64,000 nt of DNA, from the NCBI GenBank assembly GCA_963843285.1, contig CAWJJO010000008.1, forward strand, positions 1 through 64,000. Direction: 5' to 3'. The first letter of the stretch is position 1, and each line of letters opens with the position of its first letter. A program made the translations under genes and the position numbers. Under the pieces are notes generated by a model. That model was given only the letters and a program-made list of their open reading frames with translations, did not search any database and had not been told where the DNA came from. This document shows positions 8,750-17,082 of the stretch, piece after piece. The DNA comes from CAZDDB01 sp963843285. GTDB taxonomy: Bacteria; Acidobacteriota; HRBIN11; JAKEFK01.

Positions 8750-11080
8750 CTACGCTTTCGTTTTAAGACCAAGTCGTTGCAATAAATCCACGTACCGCGG
8801 GTCCGACTTCAAAGGGTCAAATGCCGGCTCCACCTGAATGAAGTTGATCAATCCTGCATGCTCGGCATAGGCCCGCTCGAGCCACCGAAATGCCTGATCA
8901 CGATCGCTTAATCCCGCATACACCATGGCGATATCTGCCGGAGATACAAAATCCGTATCCAGATTCTTTTCCAGCTCACTGATCGCTTCCATGGCTTCCT
9001 CTTTTCTTCCTGATATACCATAGACGTAGCCCAGTCCGGCCAGATAACAGGTGCGGCAACCCGAGAGAGCAATCGTCTTCTCAAAGGAATCGATTGCTTC
9101 TTTGTATTTTCCGATCTGTGCATATGCGAACGCGATGCCGTAATGAGCGGGAGCAAAATTCGGTTCCTGTTCCAGTGTTTTCAAAAACTGGTGAATTGAC
9201 TCATCGTATCTTCTCGCAAGATAGAGCTGTGCTCCAAGCGCCTCGCTGATGATCGGAGATAGCGGATCCAGATCGAGCGCAATGCGGATTTGGTCTAGCG
9301 CGTCATCGCTTCGCCCCAGGATCGCCAGATAATTGGCGTACCATTGATGTACCGTTGCATAACCGGGATTGAGCTCGATCGCGCGCCTGAATTCACTCTC
9401 CGCGCGCGGCCAATCGCGGTAATAGAAACACACATGGGCCATCGATGTGTGTCCTTCCGCAAGATCTTCATCGATTTCGATGGCTCTTTCGGCAGCAGCC
9501 TTCGCGCGATGAAACGCTTCATCTGCGGGCAGAGCGTTGTAGTCGCCCAGAAGCGCATAGCTATCGGCCAGTCCGGCATATGCGAGCGAATACGCCGGAT
9601 CATGATCGATCGCCTGCCGGAAATAATCAATCGCCGCGCGAATCGCATCAGGCGATCTCTGATTCCAATGATAACGACCCCTGAGGTACAACTGGTAGGC
9701 CTCGGTATCGTTTGTCGAGCGCCTGGTCAAACGCTTCTCCTGCTCTCCGGTCAATCTTAACCTCAAATGGGAAACGATTTCATGCGAAATATCTTCCTGG
9801 ACCGGAAGTATATCCACCAGCCGTCGCGTATAGATCTGGCCCCAGAGCTGCGATCCATCCGATACCCGTACCAATTCCACTTTGACAACTAAGTTGTCAA
9901 GTTCATGTTTCAGGCTGCCCGTCAAAATGCTGTCCACTTTCAGCTCGCGTCCGATTTTTCTCAGATCGGCTTCCCGGCCCTTGTACCGGAAGACGGTGCT
10001 GCGCGCCATGACCCGCAGATCCTGCAATTGCGAAAGGTTATTGATGATGCTTTCGGTAACGCCATCGGTCAGGTAATCCATCCCCTCATCCGCGTTTTCG
10101 TTTACCATGGGCAGCACCGCGATGGAACGCACGTTTGCGCTTCTCCCCATGTAGAGCGCAAGTCCGGCGACACCGAGAACAAGTACGGCAACGAGTACCG
10201 CCAGTAGAATGTTTGTTTTTGCAGCAGGCGGCACTCGAGACGTTTCGGTTGCATCCAGAATCGCGCGTAATTCGAAAGCAAGATCGTGGGCCGACTGAAT
10301 CCGTTCGTTCGGATTCTTTTCCATACAGTGACGGATGACACGCTGCAGCTCAAACGGAATATTCTTTCCGGATTCCGCAATATCCGGAGGATCTTCCTTG
10401 AGCATCGCCGCTACCGTTTCGAAAACAGTATTCCGGGAGTATGCTTTCTTGCCGGTAATCAGCTCATATAAAATGCAACCCAGCGAAAAGAGATCACTCC
10501 GCGCATCCGCCGCCGATCCCCTTGCCTGTTCCGGAGACATGTAACCGACTGTGCCCAGCACAGCTTCTTCCGTCTCCGCAGATTCGCCGATGGGCTTTGA
10601 ATTTTCACGAATGGTAGCCAGACCAAAATCGAGAATTTTGACCTGACCATCACTGGTGATGAAAATATTTTCCGGTTTGAGATCGCGATGAATGATCCCT
10701 TTTGCGTGAGCTGCAGAAAGCCCTTTCGCTACGGCAATTCCGATTTCTGCAGCCTTTCGCCACGAGATCGAAGATTTGCTGAGTCTTGCCCGAAGTGTCT
10801 CTCCATCCAGGAGTTCCGAAGCAGTGTAGTAAATGCCATCACTGTGGTCGAAATCATGAATCGCAAGAATATTCGGATGTGAAAGCGCGGCGACCGCTCT
10901 GGCTTCAGTTTGAAAACGCAGCAAGGCTTCCGGATCGTTTACCAGGCTCTCTGTCAGGACTTTGATTGCGACGTCGCGTTCGAGCCGGACGTCCCGCGCG
11001 CGATAAACTTCGCCCATGCCCCCCTGCCCCAGCTTTGATAGAATTTTGTATGGACCCAGCCTGGTTCCAGTGGCCAGCAT
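8750..11080 (-). CDS. Transmembrane Ser/Thr protein kinase with TPR sensor (kinase 1)
   Basis: 776 residues. The kinase domain spans about 10-275 with the Gly loop LGQGGMGEVYRA, catalytic Lys 40 (AIKVL), HRDLKPEN at 131-138, DFG at 151-153 and a MSPEQARG activation-loop end. A membrane helix at 291-311 follows. Next is a domain of about 140 residues starting SIAVLPMVNENADEGM, of the FlgO/TolB-N-like type often fused to such kinases. The rest is TPR repeats. This architecture is typical of acidobacterial Hanks-type kinases and predicts a cytoplasmic kinase with an extracytoplasmic protein-binding sensor. Two tandem 11-bp repeats lie directly upstream of its start (11083-11104). It is likely co-transcribed with the small gene at 8526-8735. 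Substrates are unknown. Confidence 0.9.
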   Translation of the reverse strand: MLATGTRLGPYKILSKLGQGGMGEVYRARDVRLERDVAIKVLTESLVNDPEALLRFQTEARAVAALSHPNILAIHDFDHSDGIYYTASELLDGETLRARLSKSSISWRKAAEIGIAVAKGLSAAHAKGIIHRDLKPENIFITSDGQVKILDFGLATIRENSKPIGESAETEEAVLGTVGYMSPEQARGSAADARSDLFSLGCILYELITGKKAYSRNTVFETVAAMLKEDPPDIAESGKNIPFELQRVIRHCMEKNPNERIQSAHDLAFELRAILDATETSRVPPAAKTNILLAVLVAVLVLGVAGLALYMGRSANVRSIAVLPMVNENADEGMDYLTDGVTESIINNLSQLQDLRVMARSTVFRYKGREADLRKIGRELKVDSILTGSLKHELDNLVVKVELVRVSDGSQLWGQIYTRRLVDILPVQEDISHEIVSHLRLRLTGEQEKRLTRRSTNDTEAYQLYLRGRYHWNQRSPDAIRAAIDYFRQAIDHDPAYSLAYAGLADSYALLGDYNALPADEAFHRAKAAAERAIEIDEDLAEGHTSMAHVCFYYRDWPRAESEFRRAIELNPGYATVHQWYANYLAILGRSDDALDQIRIALDLDPLSPIISEALGAQLYLARRYDESIHQFLKTLEQEPNFAPAHYGIAFAYAQIGKYKEAIDSFEKTIALSGCRTCYLAGLGYVYGISGRKEEAMEAISELEKNLDTDFVSPADIAMVYAGLSDRDQAFRWLERAYAEHAGLINFIQVEPAFDPLKSDPRYVDLLQRLGLKTKA

Positions 11081-11082
11081 AG

Positions 11083-11104
11083 GCGTCTATTCTGCGTCTA
11101 TTCT
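11083..11104 (-). promoter_or_regulatory. Two tandem 11-bp repeats upstream of kinase 1
   Basis: On the minus strand AGAATAGACGC occurs twice without a spacer, ending 2 nt before the kinase ATG at 11080. No clear Shine-Dalgarno sequence exists there, so the repeats occupy the leader. They could be a tandem operator or simple slippage; I cannot tell which. Confidence 0.4.
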
Positions 11105-11133
11105 ATTAGAAAGGCAAGGATTGAGCGCAGACT

Positions 11134-11219
11134 TGGAGCGCAGGCTTCCAGCCTGCATTATGGACCGCAGGCATCTTTGCCTGCATTATGGGTCGCAGGC
11201 TTCCAGCCTGCATCCTCCG
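11134..11219 (+). repeat. Triple GCAGGC hairpin repeat
   Basis: Three short hairpins in tandem: GCAGGC-TTCCA-GCCTGC at 11140-11156, GCAGGC-ATCTTT-GCCTGC at 11167-11184, and GCAGGC-TTCCA-GCCTGC at 11195-11211, joined by ATTATGG spacers. The array starts with TGGAG and ends with CCTCC, like the family at 1394, 6688 and 62757. It fills most of the space between divergent kinase 1 and the SRPBCC gene. Confidence 0.8.
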
Positions 11220-11237
11220 TCACACAAGCAACTAAAC

Positions 11238-11288
11238 GGTTGCATATTCTTACAGAATGAGTTATTATGCAACCTGGAGGTTGCATAA
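11238..11288 (+). promoter_or_regulatory. Promoter and palindromic operator of the SRPBCC-ArsR operon
   Basis: A sigma-70-type promoter is visible: -35 TTGCAT (11240-11245), a 17-bp spacer, and -10 TATTAT (11263-11268). A perfect inverted repeat, TTATGCAACC-TGGA-GGTTGCATAA (11265-11288), overlaps the -10, the predicted start point and the GGAGG ribosome-binding site (11276-11280). A third half-site, GGTTGCAT (11238-11245), overlaps the -35. The downstream ArsR-family regulator is the obvious candidate to bind here, giving autorepression. ArsR proteins of this subgroup recognise palindromes of this size; the pairing with this regulator is inference. Confidence 0.75.
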
Positions 11289-11289
11289 C

Positions 11290-11742
11290 ATGAAGGATCG
11301 AATCGAGAAACGGATTGAGCTCAGAGCGCCGGTTTCGCGCGTCTGGCGCGCGCTGACAGATTACCGCGAGTTTGGCGAATGGTTTCGCGTAAGACTGGAT
11401 GGCCCATTCATGCCAGGTCAAATCTCACGCGGACAGATCACATATCCCGGTTATGAGCATCTTCAATGGGAAGCTGTCGTACAGAAAATGGAATCTGAAC
11501 AGCTCTTTTCTTTCACCTGGCATCCTTATGCCGTTGATCCCAAGGTGGATTACTCGAATGAGACTCCCACACTCGTCGAATTCAAGCTGGAGAAGACTGC
11601 GAATGGCACGCTGCTTACTGTGACTGAGTCCGGATTCGACAAAATCCCCGGCGAGCGTCGCCTCGAAGCATTCCGAATGAACGACGGCGGTTGGGCAGAA
11701 CAAATCAAGAATATCGAGAGTTATGTCGCGCAAAAGTCGTAG
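11290..11742 (+). CDS. SRPBCC/AHSA1-family protein
   Basis: 150 residues of the START-like (SRPBCC) fold in the AHSA1 group: the N-terminal strand KRIELRAPVSRVWRALTDYREFGEWF, the central GQITYPGYEHLQWEAVV, and a C-terminal helix MNDGGWAEQIKNIESYV. These proteins bind hydrophobic ligands; AHSA1-like proteins are very often encoded with an ArsR regulator, as here. ATG 11290 is preferred over 11257 because GGAGG lies 9 nt upstream and the MKDRIEKRIE beginning is standard. The gene overlaps the next by 20 nt. The ligand is unknown. Confidence 0.88.
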   Translation: MKDRIEKRIELRAPVSRVWRALTDYREFGEWFRVRLDGPFMPGQISRGQITYPGYEHLQWEAVVQKMESEQLFSFTWHPYAVDPKVDYSNETPTLVEFKLEKTANGTLLTVTESGFDKIPGERRLEAFRMNDGGWAEQIKNIESYVAQKS

Positions 11743-12067
11743 CAGCGCAGCTGTCAAACAGGATCCCGCGCCTGTTTTTGCCGCTTTGGGAGACGAGACG
11801 CGGCTGTCACTTGTTGCAAAGCTTACTGGCGGACAGTCGCGCTCGATCTCTGAGCTGACGGAAGGTTCTAAGCTGACCCGGCAGGCAATCACGAAACATC
11901 TTCGCGTACTGGAAGGTGCAGGAATCGTGCGCGGTGCCCGTTCCGGCCGCGAAAGCCGCTTCGAATTCGATCCCAAGCCGATTCAAGGAGTCAAAGAATA
12001 CCTGGATCTTGTTTCTGAGCAATGGGATCAGGCTTTGCATAGACTAAAGTCCTTCGTTGAAAGCTGA
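11723..12067 (+). CDS. ArsR-family winged-helix transcriptional regulator
   Basis: 114 residues with a winged helix: FAALGDETRLSLVAKL, the recognition region LTRQAITKHLRVLEGAGIV, and the wing RSGRESRFEFDP. There is no Cys-based metal site (no CxC), so it belongs to the metal-independent ArsR group that pairs with SRPBCC proteins. It overlaps the upstream gene and probably represses the shared promoter at the palindrome 11265-11288. The gap of 141 nt after it holds no gene. Confidence 0.88.
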   Translation: MSRKSRSSAAVKQDPAPVFAALGDETRLSLVAKLTGGQSRSISELTEGSKLTRQAITKHLRVLEGAGIVRGARSGRESRFEFDPKPIQGVKEYLDLVSEQWDQALHRLKSFVES

Positions 12068-12208
12068 GCGAAAGGCTTTTAGGATCGTTCGTATCGAGAT
12101 AAAGAATTCCCAGAGCAATTGGTTCTTCCAGAGTGCGCATTTCCTGGTCCCCTGGCCTGTTCCCGACTTTTGCCCCTGCGCAGCTTCCTGTTATACCATT
12201 GAAAAATC

Positions 12209-13027
12209 ATGAGGCATGGAGCCGACAGCACGTTTGGAGCCGTTACACGCGTTCGCACAATCGGCGGCCTTGACGTTTTCGAGGTCTGTCTTTCCGAGCA
12301 GTTAAAACTGCCCTTTCATGTTCATCCCACCGCACAAGTGTGTATCGTTCTGGAAGGTACGTACGCGGAAGAAGTCAGAGGTCAGCAGAGGACTCTGGAA
12401 CCGGGCGGAGTTTTATTTCGGCCTGCCGGAGAGCTTCATCGCAACGAGGTGGGCGCCCATAAAGTCCGCACGCTGCTTGTCGATTTTGAACCGGCACGTT
12501 TCGCTTCCCTGGAACTCGATCAATTCTTGACCCGCCCGGCATACTTTTCTCCCGGGCTTTTGTGGAGCTCGATTCAGGGCCTTGAATCGGAGTTGGAATC
12601 GGCGATCGCAACCGAAGGCATCATTCTTTTGACTGTTGCGCGTGCTGCGCGTATGCTGCGGCGTTCCTGCGAACAGAAAGTTCCCGCCTGGCTTGAACGG
12701 GCTTCAAAGATCATCCATACCTGCTACCGGGAAAAGATCGGATTGTCATCGGTTGCTTCTGAAGTGAAGGTGCACCCGGTAACATTGGCGTCTGCATTCC
12801 GCCGCTACCATGGGACAACAGTTGAGAAATACATATTACGACTCCGGCTCGAGGAGGCCAGGCAACTGCTTCTCGAAAGCGATCGTTCACTATCGCAAAT
12901 CGCCCAGGACCTTGGCTTTTGCGATCAATCTCACCTGGGCAAAGCATTCAAACGCCAGTATCGCGTTTCACCGCGCATATTTCGCAGCTCAGCACGTTCG
13001 ACTAATTTCGTACCAAAATTTCGTTGA
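12209..13027 (+). CDS. AraC-family regulator with N-terminal cupin domain
   Basis: 272 residues. The N-terminal half is a cupin-type sensing domain with LPFHVHPTAQVCIVLEGTY and FRPAGELHRNE, which includes the His-x-His pair seen in small-molecule-binding cupins. The C-terminal half has two helix-turn-helix motifs, LSSVASEVKVHPVTLASAFRRY and LSQIAQDLGFCDQSHLGKAF, the AraC/XylS DNA-binding domain. Its target could be the small membrane protein gene 46 nt downstream on the same strand. The inducer is unknown. Confidence 0.88.
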   Translation: MRHGADSTFGAVTRVRTIGGLDVFEVCLSEQLKLPFHVHPTAQVCIVLEGTYAEEVRGQQRTLEPGGVLFRPAGELHRNEVGAHKVRTLLVDFEPARFASLELDQFLTRPAYFSPGLLWSSIQGLESELESAIATEGIILLTVARAARMLRRSCEQKVPAWLERASKIIHTCYREKIGLSSVASEVKVHPVTLASAFRRYHGTTVEKYILRLRLEEARQLLLESDRSLSQIAQDLGFCDQSHLGKAFKRQYRVSPRIFRSSARSTNFVPKFR

Positions 13028-13073
13028 GCTGATCCTATACCTCCACCGCAACAAACGGCTAAAGTAAAGACAC

Positions 13074-13475
13074 ATGAATCTCCTGATGAAATGGTTCCGG
13101 ATTGTTCTCGCAATGATTTTCGGTTATGCGGTGATCGTTCTGCTGACAACCCTGACCTTCAAGCTGACCGGCCCTGTTCGATATCAAGAGACTTCGATGG
13201 TGACACTCCTCTTTGCGGGCATTGGTGTATGCCTTTCGGGCGTATGTGGCGGTTGTATTGCGGCGTGGATCGGACAAAGGGCTCCCTTTCTACATGCAAT
13301 GGTGGTACTGATTCCATTGACGGCCGACACGATTTATGTCGTCACTTCGGGGATCAGCCGAGATCCCGTCTGGTTCGATTTGCTAAATAGTTTCGGTCTA
13401 ATGGTCGCAACTTTGTGCGGCGGCTGGGTCTACTCCTTCTCTCCGCTTTCGAGGCACAAAAGCCTCTCCAAATGA
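13074..13475 (+). CDS. Small four-helix membrane protein
   Basis: 133 residues with four hydrophobic segments (IVLAMIFGYAVIVLLTTL, MVTLLFAGIGVCLSGVCGGC, AMVVLIPLTADTIYVV and LLNSFGLMVATLCGGWVYSF). I do not recognise a named family. Its 3' end overlaps the convergent Nudix gene by 46 nt, so one of the two C-termini is a compromise between two coding frames. It follows the AraC regulator closely and may be its target. Confidence 0.6.
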   Translation: MNLLMKWFRIVLAMIFGYAVIVLLTTLTFKLTGPVRYQETSMVTLLFAGIGVCLSGVCGGCIAAWIGQRAPFLHAMVVLIPLTADTIYVVTSGISRDPVWFDLLNSFGLMVATLCGGWVYSFSPLSRHKSLSK

Positions 13476-13924
13476 TTCAGGAAACCGACCTGGCCTTTCA
13501 GAATTTTCTTCTTTGCATCCGAAATATCGAACCATTCCGCTCTATCCACTTCGGGAAATTTCTGATACTTGCCCGAACGAGGCGGCCATTCCAGGGAAAA
13601 CAGATTACTGGAGATTCCGGCAGGATCAAAATCACATCGCGTAGCATGCGCGTAGATCAGTTTTCCGCTCGTCTGCTTGATTGGATCCAGAGGAATGAAT
13701 TTCTGATTCCTTCCTAACTCGAAACCCGTCTCCTCCTTGAACTCACGCCTGGCTGCATCCAACGGCTTCTCCGGTCCATCCAATTCCCCTTTTGCAATGG
13801 ACCAGGCTCCCAGATCTTTCTTTGCCCATAATGGTCCGCCCATATGAACTAGAAATACTTCCAGAGCATTGCCTCTGAACCTGTAGGGCAAAATTCCAGC
13901 GCTGATTTTCTTCATGCGAGTCAT
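13430..13924 (-). CDS. Nudix hydrolase
   Basis: 164 residues. The Nudix box is complete: it starts GELDGPEKPLDAA and continues RREFKEETGFEL, matching Gx5Ex7REUxEExGU with the Mg-binding glutamates. The N-terminal SAGILPYRFRGNALEVFLVHMGGPLW and the WSIAKGELD sequence match the subgroup of short NUDIX proteins annotated as NTP pyrophosphohydrolases including oxidative-damage repair enzymes. Substrate not predictable. The 3' end overlaps the membrane protein gene on the other strand. Confidence 0.9.
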   Translation of the reverse strand: MTRMKKISAGILPYRFRGNALEVFLVHMGGPLWAKKDLGAWSIAKGELDGPEKPLDAARREFKEETGFELGRNQKFIPLDPIKQTSGKLIYAHATRCDFDPAGISSNLFSLEWPPRSGKYQKFPEVDRAEWFDISDAKKKILKGQVGFLNHLERLLCLESGEKE

Positions 13925-13963
13925 ATTGTAATCCGTACCTGTCTGAAAAGATCGGACCGATGC

Positions 13964-15178
13964 CTAATGCTTGGCAGCCTTGACGCAGCGGAAACCAACA
14001 TGGTCACTGCCGGTAGTGACTTCGCCCTTTCCGCGTGTTCCAACCATATAACGGGTACAGTACTGATCGGTGCAGAGGAAGGAGCCGCCGCGATGCACTC
14101 GTTTTTTTTCCGTTGGCTCCATAGGATCAAATGGCGAGTCCAGTCCCTGCGGATTCCGCGGAACACTACCTGAAGCTAAGTATCGCTCATATGTGTCGGG
14201 ACGATACCAGTCGCTTACCCACTCCCATACATTTCCAGCGACATCATGCAGGCCATAGCCGTTTGCGGGAAACTGACCTACCGGTGCGATACCCGGGAAA
14301 CCATCAGCACCCTGATCTTCTACTGGAAAGGTCCCGGTGTAGATGTTCGCCATCCACCTGCCATTCGGATTGAGATCGTCGCCCCAGGGATAGACTTTCC
14401 CCGATAAGCCGCCTCGCGCGGCAAATTCCCACTCCGCTTCTGTCGGCATTCGTTTGCCGGCCCACGTGGCGTAAGCCACTGCGTCATCGTAGGCGATGTG
14501 TACTACCGGATATCTTTCGTGTCCTTTGATATTTGTTTTTGGCCCCAAAGGATGACGCCAGTTTGCGCCTTTCTCGTAACGCCACCAGCGGTAATGGTTA
14601 TCCAGAGGAACCTGGTCCGGTGTGGGTGTAAACACTGTCGAGCCGGCCACCAGATTTTCCGGTGGAGCAGTGGGGAATTCTTCTTTTGTCGGTGTCCGTT
14701 CGGCGATTGTGACATAACCCGTGGCTTTCACGAATTTCGCAAATTTCTCATTCGTTACTTCGGTTGCATCCATCCAGAACCCATCTACGTAGACACGATG
14801 AACAGGGCGAGCATCACCCATCGGATCGGGACCTCCATGATCATGTCCGCGCGGGTCCTCAGCGCCCATGGAAAATTCACCCCCGGGGACCCATACCATT
14901 CCATCCGGGATTGGATCCGGCGGCTGTGTCTTGTTTGGAATCGTGGGTACAAATGAAGTAAGGGAAACGGGGGCCGGGGTGGATCCTGGCGAAACGCTGT
15001 GATCAACGAATACAGTAGATTTCGGTTCATTGCGTTTCAACGAGTAAGCTAGCGCAACCATGCCGCCGATCAACAAAATAGCGACGATCCATTTCCAATT
15101 CGCGGATCTGCGCACCGGCGCCGCATACTTCTCTTTATTTTGCTTCTTGCTCATTGCCGCCATCGCCCATTGTAGCAT
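13964..15178 (-). CDS. Membrane-anchored formylglycine-generating enzyme (SUMF1/FGE) family protein
   Basis: 404 residues. A Lys-rich N-terminus is followed by one membrane helix (WIVAILLIGGMVALAYSL) and a Pro-rich linker. The FGE-sulfatase domain covers about 90-404 with MVWVPGGEFSMG, DATEVTNEKFAKFV, RMPTEAEWEFAARGG and NVWEWVSDWY. The C-terminal active-site pair is kept: RGGSFLCTDQYCTRY places Cys 369 and Cys 374 with the same C-x4-C spacing as the copper-binding cysteines of true FGE. Most bacterial homologues of this fold lack the pair, so this one may really oxidise a sulfatase Cys to formylglycine. No sulfatase is encoded in the window. ATG 15178 has AGAGG 6 nt upstream. It would act outside the cytoplasmic membrane. 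Confidence 0.9.
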   Translation of the reverse strand: MLQWAMAAMSKKQNKEKYAAPVRRSANWKWIVAILLIGGMVALAYSLKRNEPKSTVFVDHSVSPGSTPAPVSLTSFVPTIPNKTQPPDPIPDGMVWVPGGEFSMGAEDPRGHDHGGPDPMGDARPVHRVYVDGFWMDATEVTNEKFAKFVKATGYVTIAERTPTKEEFPTAPPENLVAGSTVFTPTPDQVPLDNHYRWWRYEKGANWRHPLGPKTNIKGHERYPVVHIAYDDAVAYATWAGKRMPTEAEWEFAARGGLSGKVYPWGDDLNPNGRWMANIYTGTFPVEDQGADGFPGIAPVGQFPANGYGLHDVAGNVWEWVSDWYRPDTYERYLASGSVPRNPQGLDSPFDPMEPTEKKRVHRGGSFLCTDQYCTRYMVGTRGKGEVTTGSDHVGFRCVKAAKH

Positions 15179-15253
15179 TGCGGACCTCTATGAGAGACCC
15201 AACCATTGTGACCCTCAAGAGTCTAATCAATGAAACTTTTATCCGGAGATGTC

Positions 15254-16794
15254 ATGAATCGCAAGTGGATCCTTTTGTGGATTGTTTTTCTATTTGCAAG
15301 AATCTCATTCGCCCACGGCGTCGTGCTATTCAAGAACGGACTTTGGTTTACCGGGAGAGATTTTGAACAGAGGGACTTCTATTCCGTGGACGGAATTCTG
15401 GAATCGAAGTTTGATGGCCAGGTGAATCAGATTGTCGATCTAAAAACGGGGTTTGTGATACCGCCTCTTGCGGATGCTCACAGTCACGCGCTGGGTTGGA
15501 AATACGGGATTGACGATCAGATTCACATGTTTCTGGAGCGCGGAATTTTTTACGTAATGAATCCGAACAACATCCAGTATCTGACGGCTGAGATCAAATC
15601 GAAGCTGAATACTCCGGAATCAGTCGATGTCATCTGGGCAAACGGTGGCTTGACCTCAACCGGAGGGCATCCTGTACAGATTTATGACCGTGTTGCCGAA
15701 AGTATTGAAACAAGTCCGGATCGTATGAAAGGGCAGGCTTATTTTGAAATCGATTCTATTGAACATTTGAAACTTACCTGGCCGGCCATTCTTGCCGGCA
15801 ATCCGGAATTCATAAAGATCTACTTGGAAAATTCTCAGGATTTCGATAAACAAAAAACAATCCCGATTTTTATGGGCGGCGTGGACTGGACCCTGCTCTG
15901 GTGCCCGAAATCGTACAGCTTGCTCATGAGAAAAGGTTCAGAGTCGCTGCTCACATCGCTAGCGCTTTTGATTTCCGAACGGCGGTTACGGCAGGATTGG
16001 ATCTCATTGCCCATCTGCCTTTGGAACGTCTCTCCACAGAAGATGCTCGCGAAGCGGCCACAAGACATGTTATCGTTCAAACGACAACGCTCAGTCACCG
16101 GCACACCGAAGGAATTCAGGATTTACCGGCCATCCATGCTCAAAACCTGCGGTTGCTGAACGAATCGGGAGTTCCATTGGCCCTGGGCACGGACAGCGAT
16201 CACAGTGTAGTTGACGAAGCGGAAAATATTCTGAAGCTGGGAGCCATAGAGACCGCCACGTTACTAAGAATCGCAACACACGATACGGCGCTGACCATCT
16301 TTCCGAAGCGAAAGATCGGCACACTTGCCGATGGTTACGAAGCAAGTTTCCTGGTCCTTCAGGACAATCCGCTAACAGACTTCGACAATGTTCGCAAAAT
16401 ATCCATGAGAGTGAAGAGAGGGCACCAGCTCTCCATATTACCGTCGATTGCCATCGTCTTATCTGAAGAAATCAAGAAAAACGGAATCGATTCCGCTGTC
16501 GCTCTTTATCTTAAACTGCGACAGGAGAAAGCGGGAGAATATGATTTTTCCGAGCAACACCTGAACAGGCTTGCATATCAATTACTGTATCAAGACCACA
16601 AGATTCCTGAAGCGATTCGGATTTTCGAGCTCAATGTCCAGGCATTCCCTAAATCTTCAAACGCTTACGACAGTCTGGGAGAAGCTTGGGTGGCTGCCGG
16701 GGAAAAAGAAAAGGCACGTCTCAACTATCAGAAATCGTTAGAACTCAATCCCCACAACACAAACGCCATCGAGGCCCTCAAAAAGCTTCAATAG
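15254..16794 (+). pseudogene. Exported amidohydrolase with C-terminal TPR, one frameshift
   Basis: The start ATG 15254 has GGAG 5 nt upstream and encodes a signal peptide (MNRKWILLWIVFLFARISFA). The amidohydrolase fold follows: ADAHSHALG carries the HxH metal pair, later AAHIASAFDFRTAV and LALGTDSDHS carry further metal/catalytic residues, and GTLADGYEASFLVL closes the beta-domain. The last 100 residues are TPR-like (NRLAYQLLYQDHKIPEAIRIF, YDSLGEAWVAAGEKEKARLN). The frame shifts once, in a run of five T at 15867-15871: the first part is in frame 2 and the rest in frame 1. One added T would restore FYGRRGLDPALVPEIV. Either a recent mutation or an assembly error. Confidence 0.8.
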
Positions 16795-16831
16795 ATTTCG
16801 GCGGATAGCGACAGGTTCCCGTTCGCCTCAA

Positions 16832-16866
16832 TTGACAATGTGTATACTTGGCTTTAGTATACACAT
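16832..16866 (+). promoter_or_regulatory. Promoter and palindromic operator of the toxin-antitoxin operon
   Basis: TTGACA (16832-16837, consensus -35) is followed after 17 bp by TAGTAT (16855-16860, -10). A perfect 11-bp inverted repeat, ATGTGTATACT-(7 nt)-AGTATACACAT (16838-16866), fills the spacer and the -10. The likely start point is about 16867, only a few bases before the ATG at 16870, and no Shine-Dalgarno sequence is present, so the mRNA may be nearly leaderless. The ribbon-helix-helix antitoxin encoded just downstream is the expected repressor. Confidence 0.8.
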
Positions 16867-16869
16867 ATC

Positions 16870-17082
16870 ATGACTACGGTTCGAAAAGTACGGAAGCAGT
16901 TTATTCTGGATCCGCAAAAGATTCAAAGAGTAAAAAAAACTCTAAAGGCAAAAACCGAGACAGACGCGATCGACAAGGCCTTGGATCTGGTGCTGGCCGA
17001 AGAAAAGATCTGGAGTGTGATGGAGTCCCTGAGGGGGAAACTCAAAATTCGGGATGTATATGGCCGCTCCGCAGATTCCTAG
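16870..17082 (+). CDS. Ribbon-helix-helix antitoxin (VapB-type)
   Basis: 70 residues. The first 45 read as a ribbon-helix-helix DNA-binding unit: a beta strand around KQFILDPQKIQRV followed by two helices (KIQRVKKTLKAK and ETDAIDKALDLVLAEE). The C-terminal tail (SVMESLRGKLKIRDVYG) is the usual flexible toxin-binding segment. It overlaps the PIN-domain toxin by 29 nt, the standard layout of VapBC modules, and is preceded by a perfect palindrome suited to autorepression. Confidence 0.82.
   Translation: MTTVRKVRKQFILDPQKIQRVKKTLKAKTETDAIDKALDLVLAEEKIWSVMESLRGKLKIRDVYGRSADS

Noticed and set aside
11134..11219. The triple hairpin array considered as a CRISPR array
   Set aside because: Units are palindromic and of unequal spacing (about 28 nt period) with no unique spacers or cas genes.
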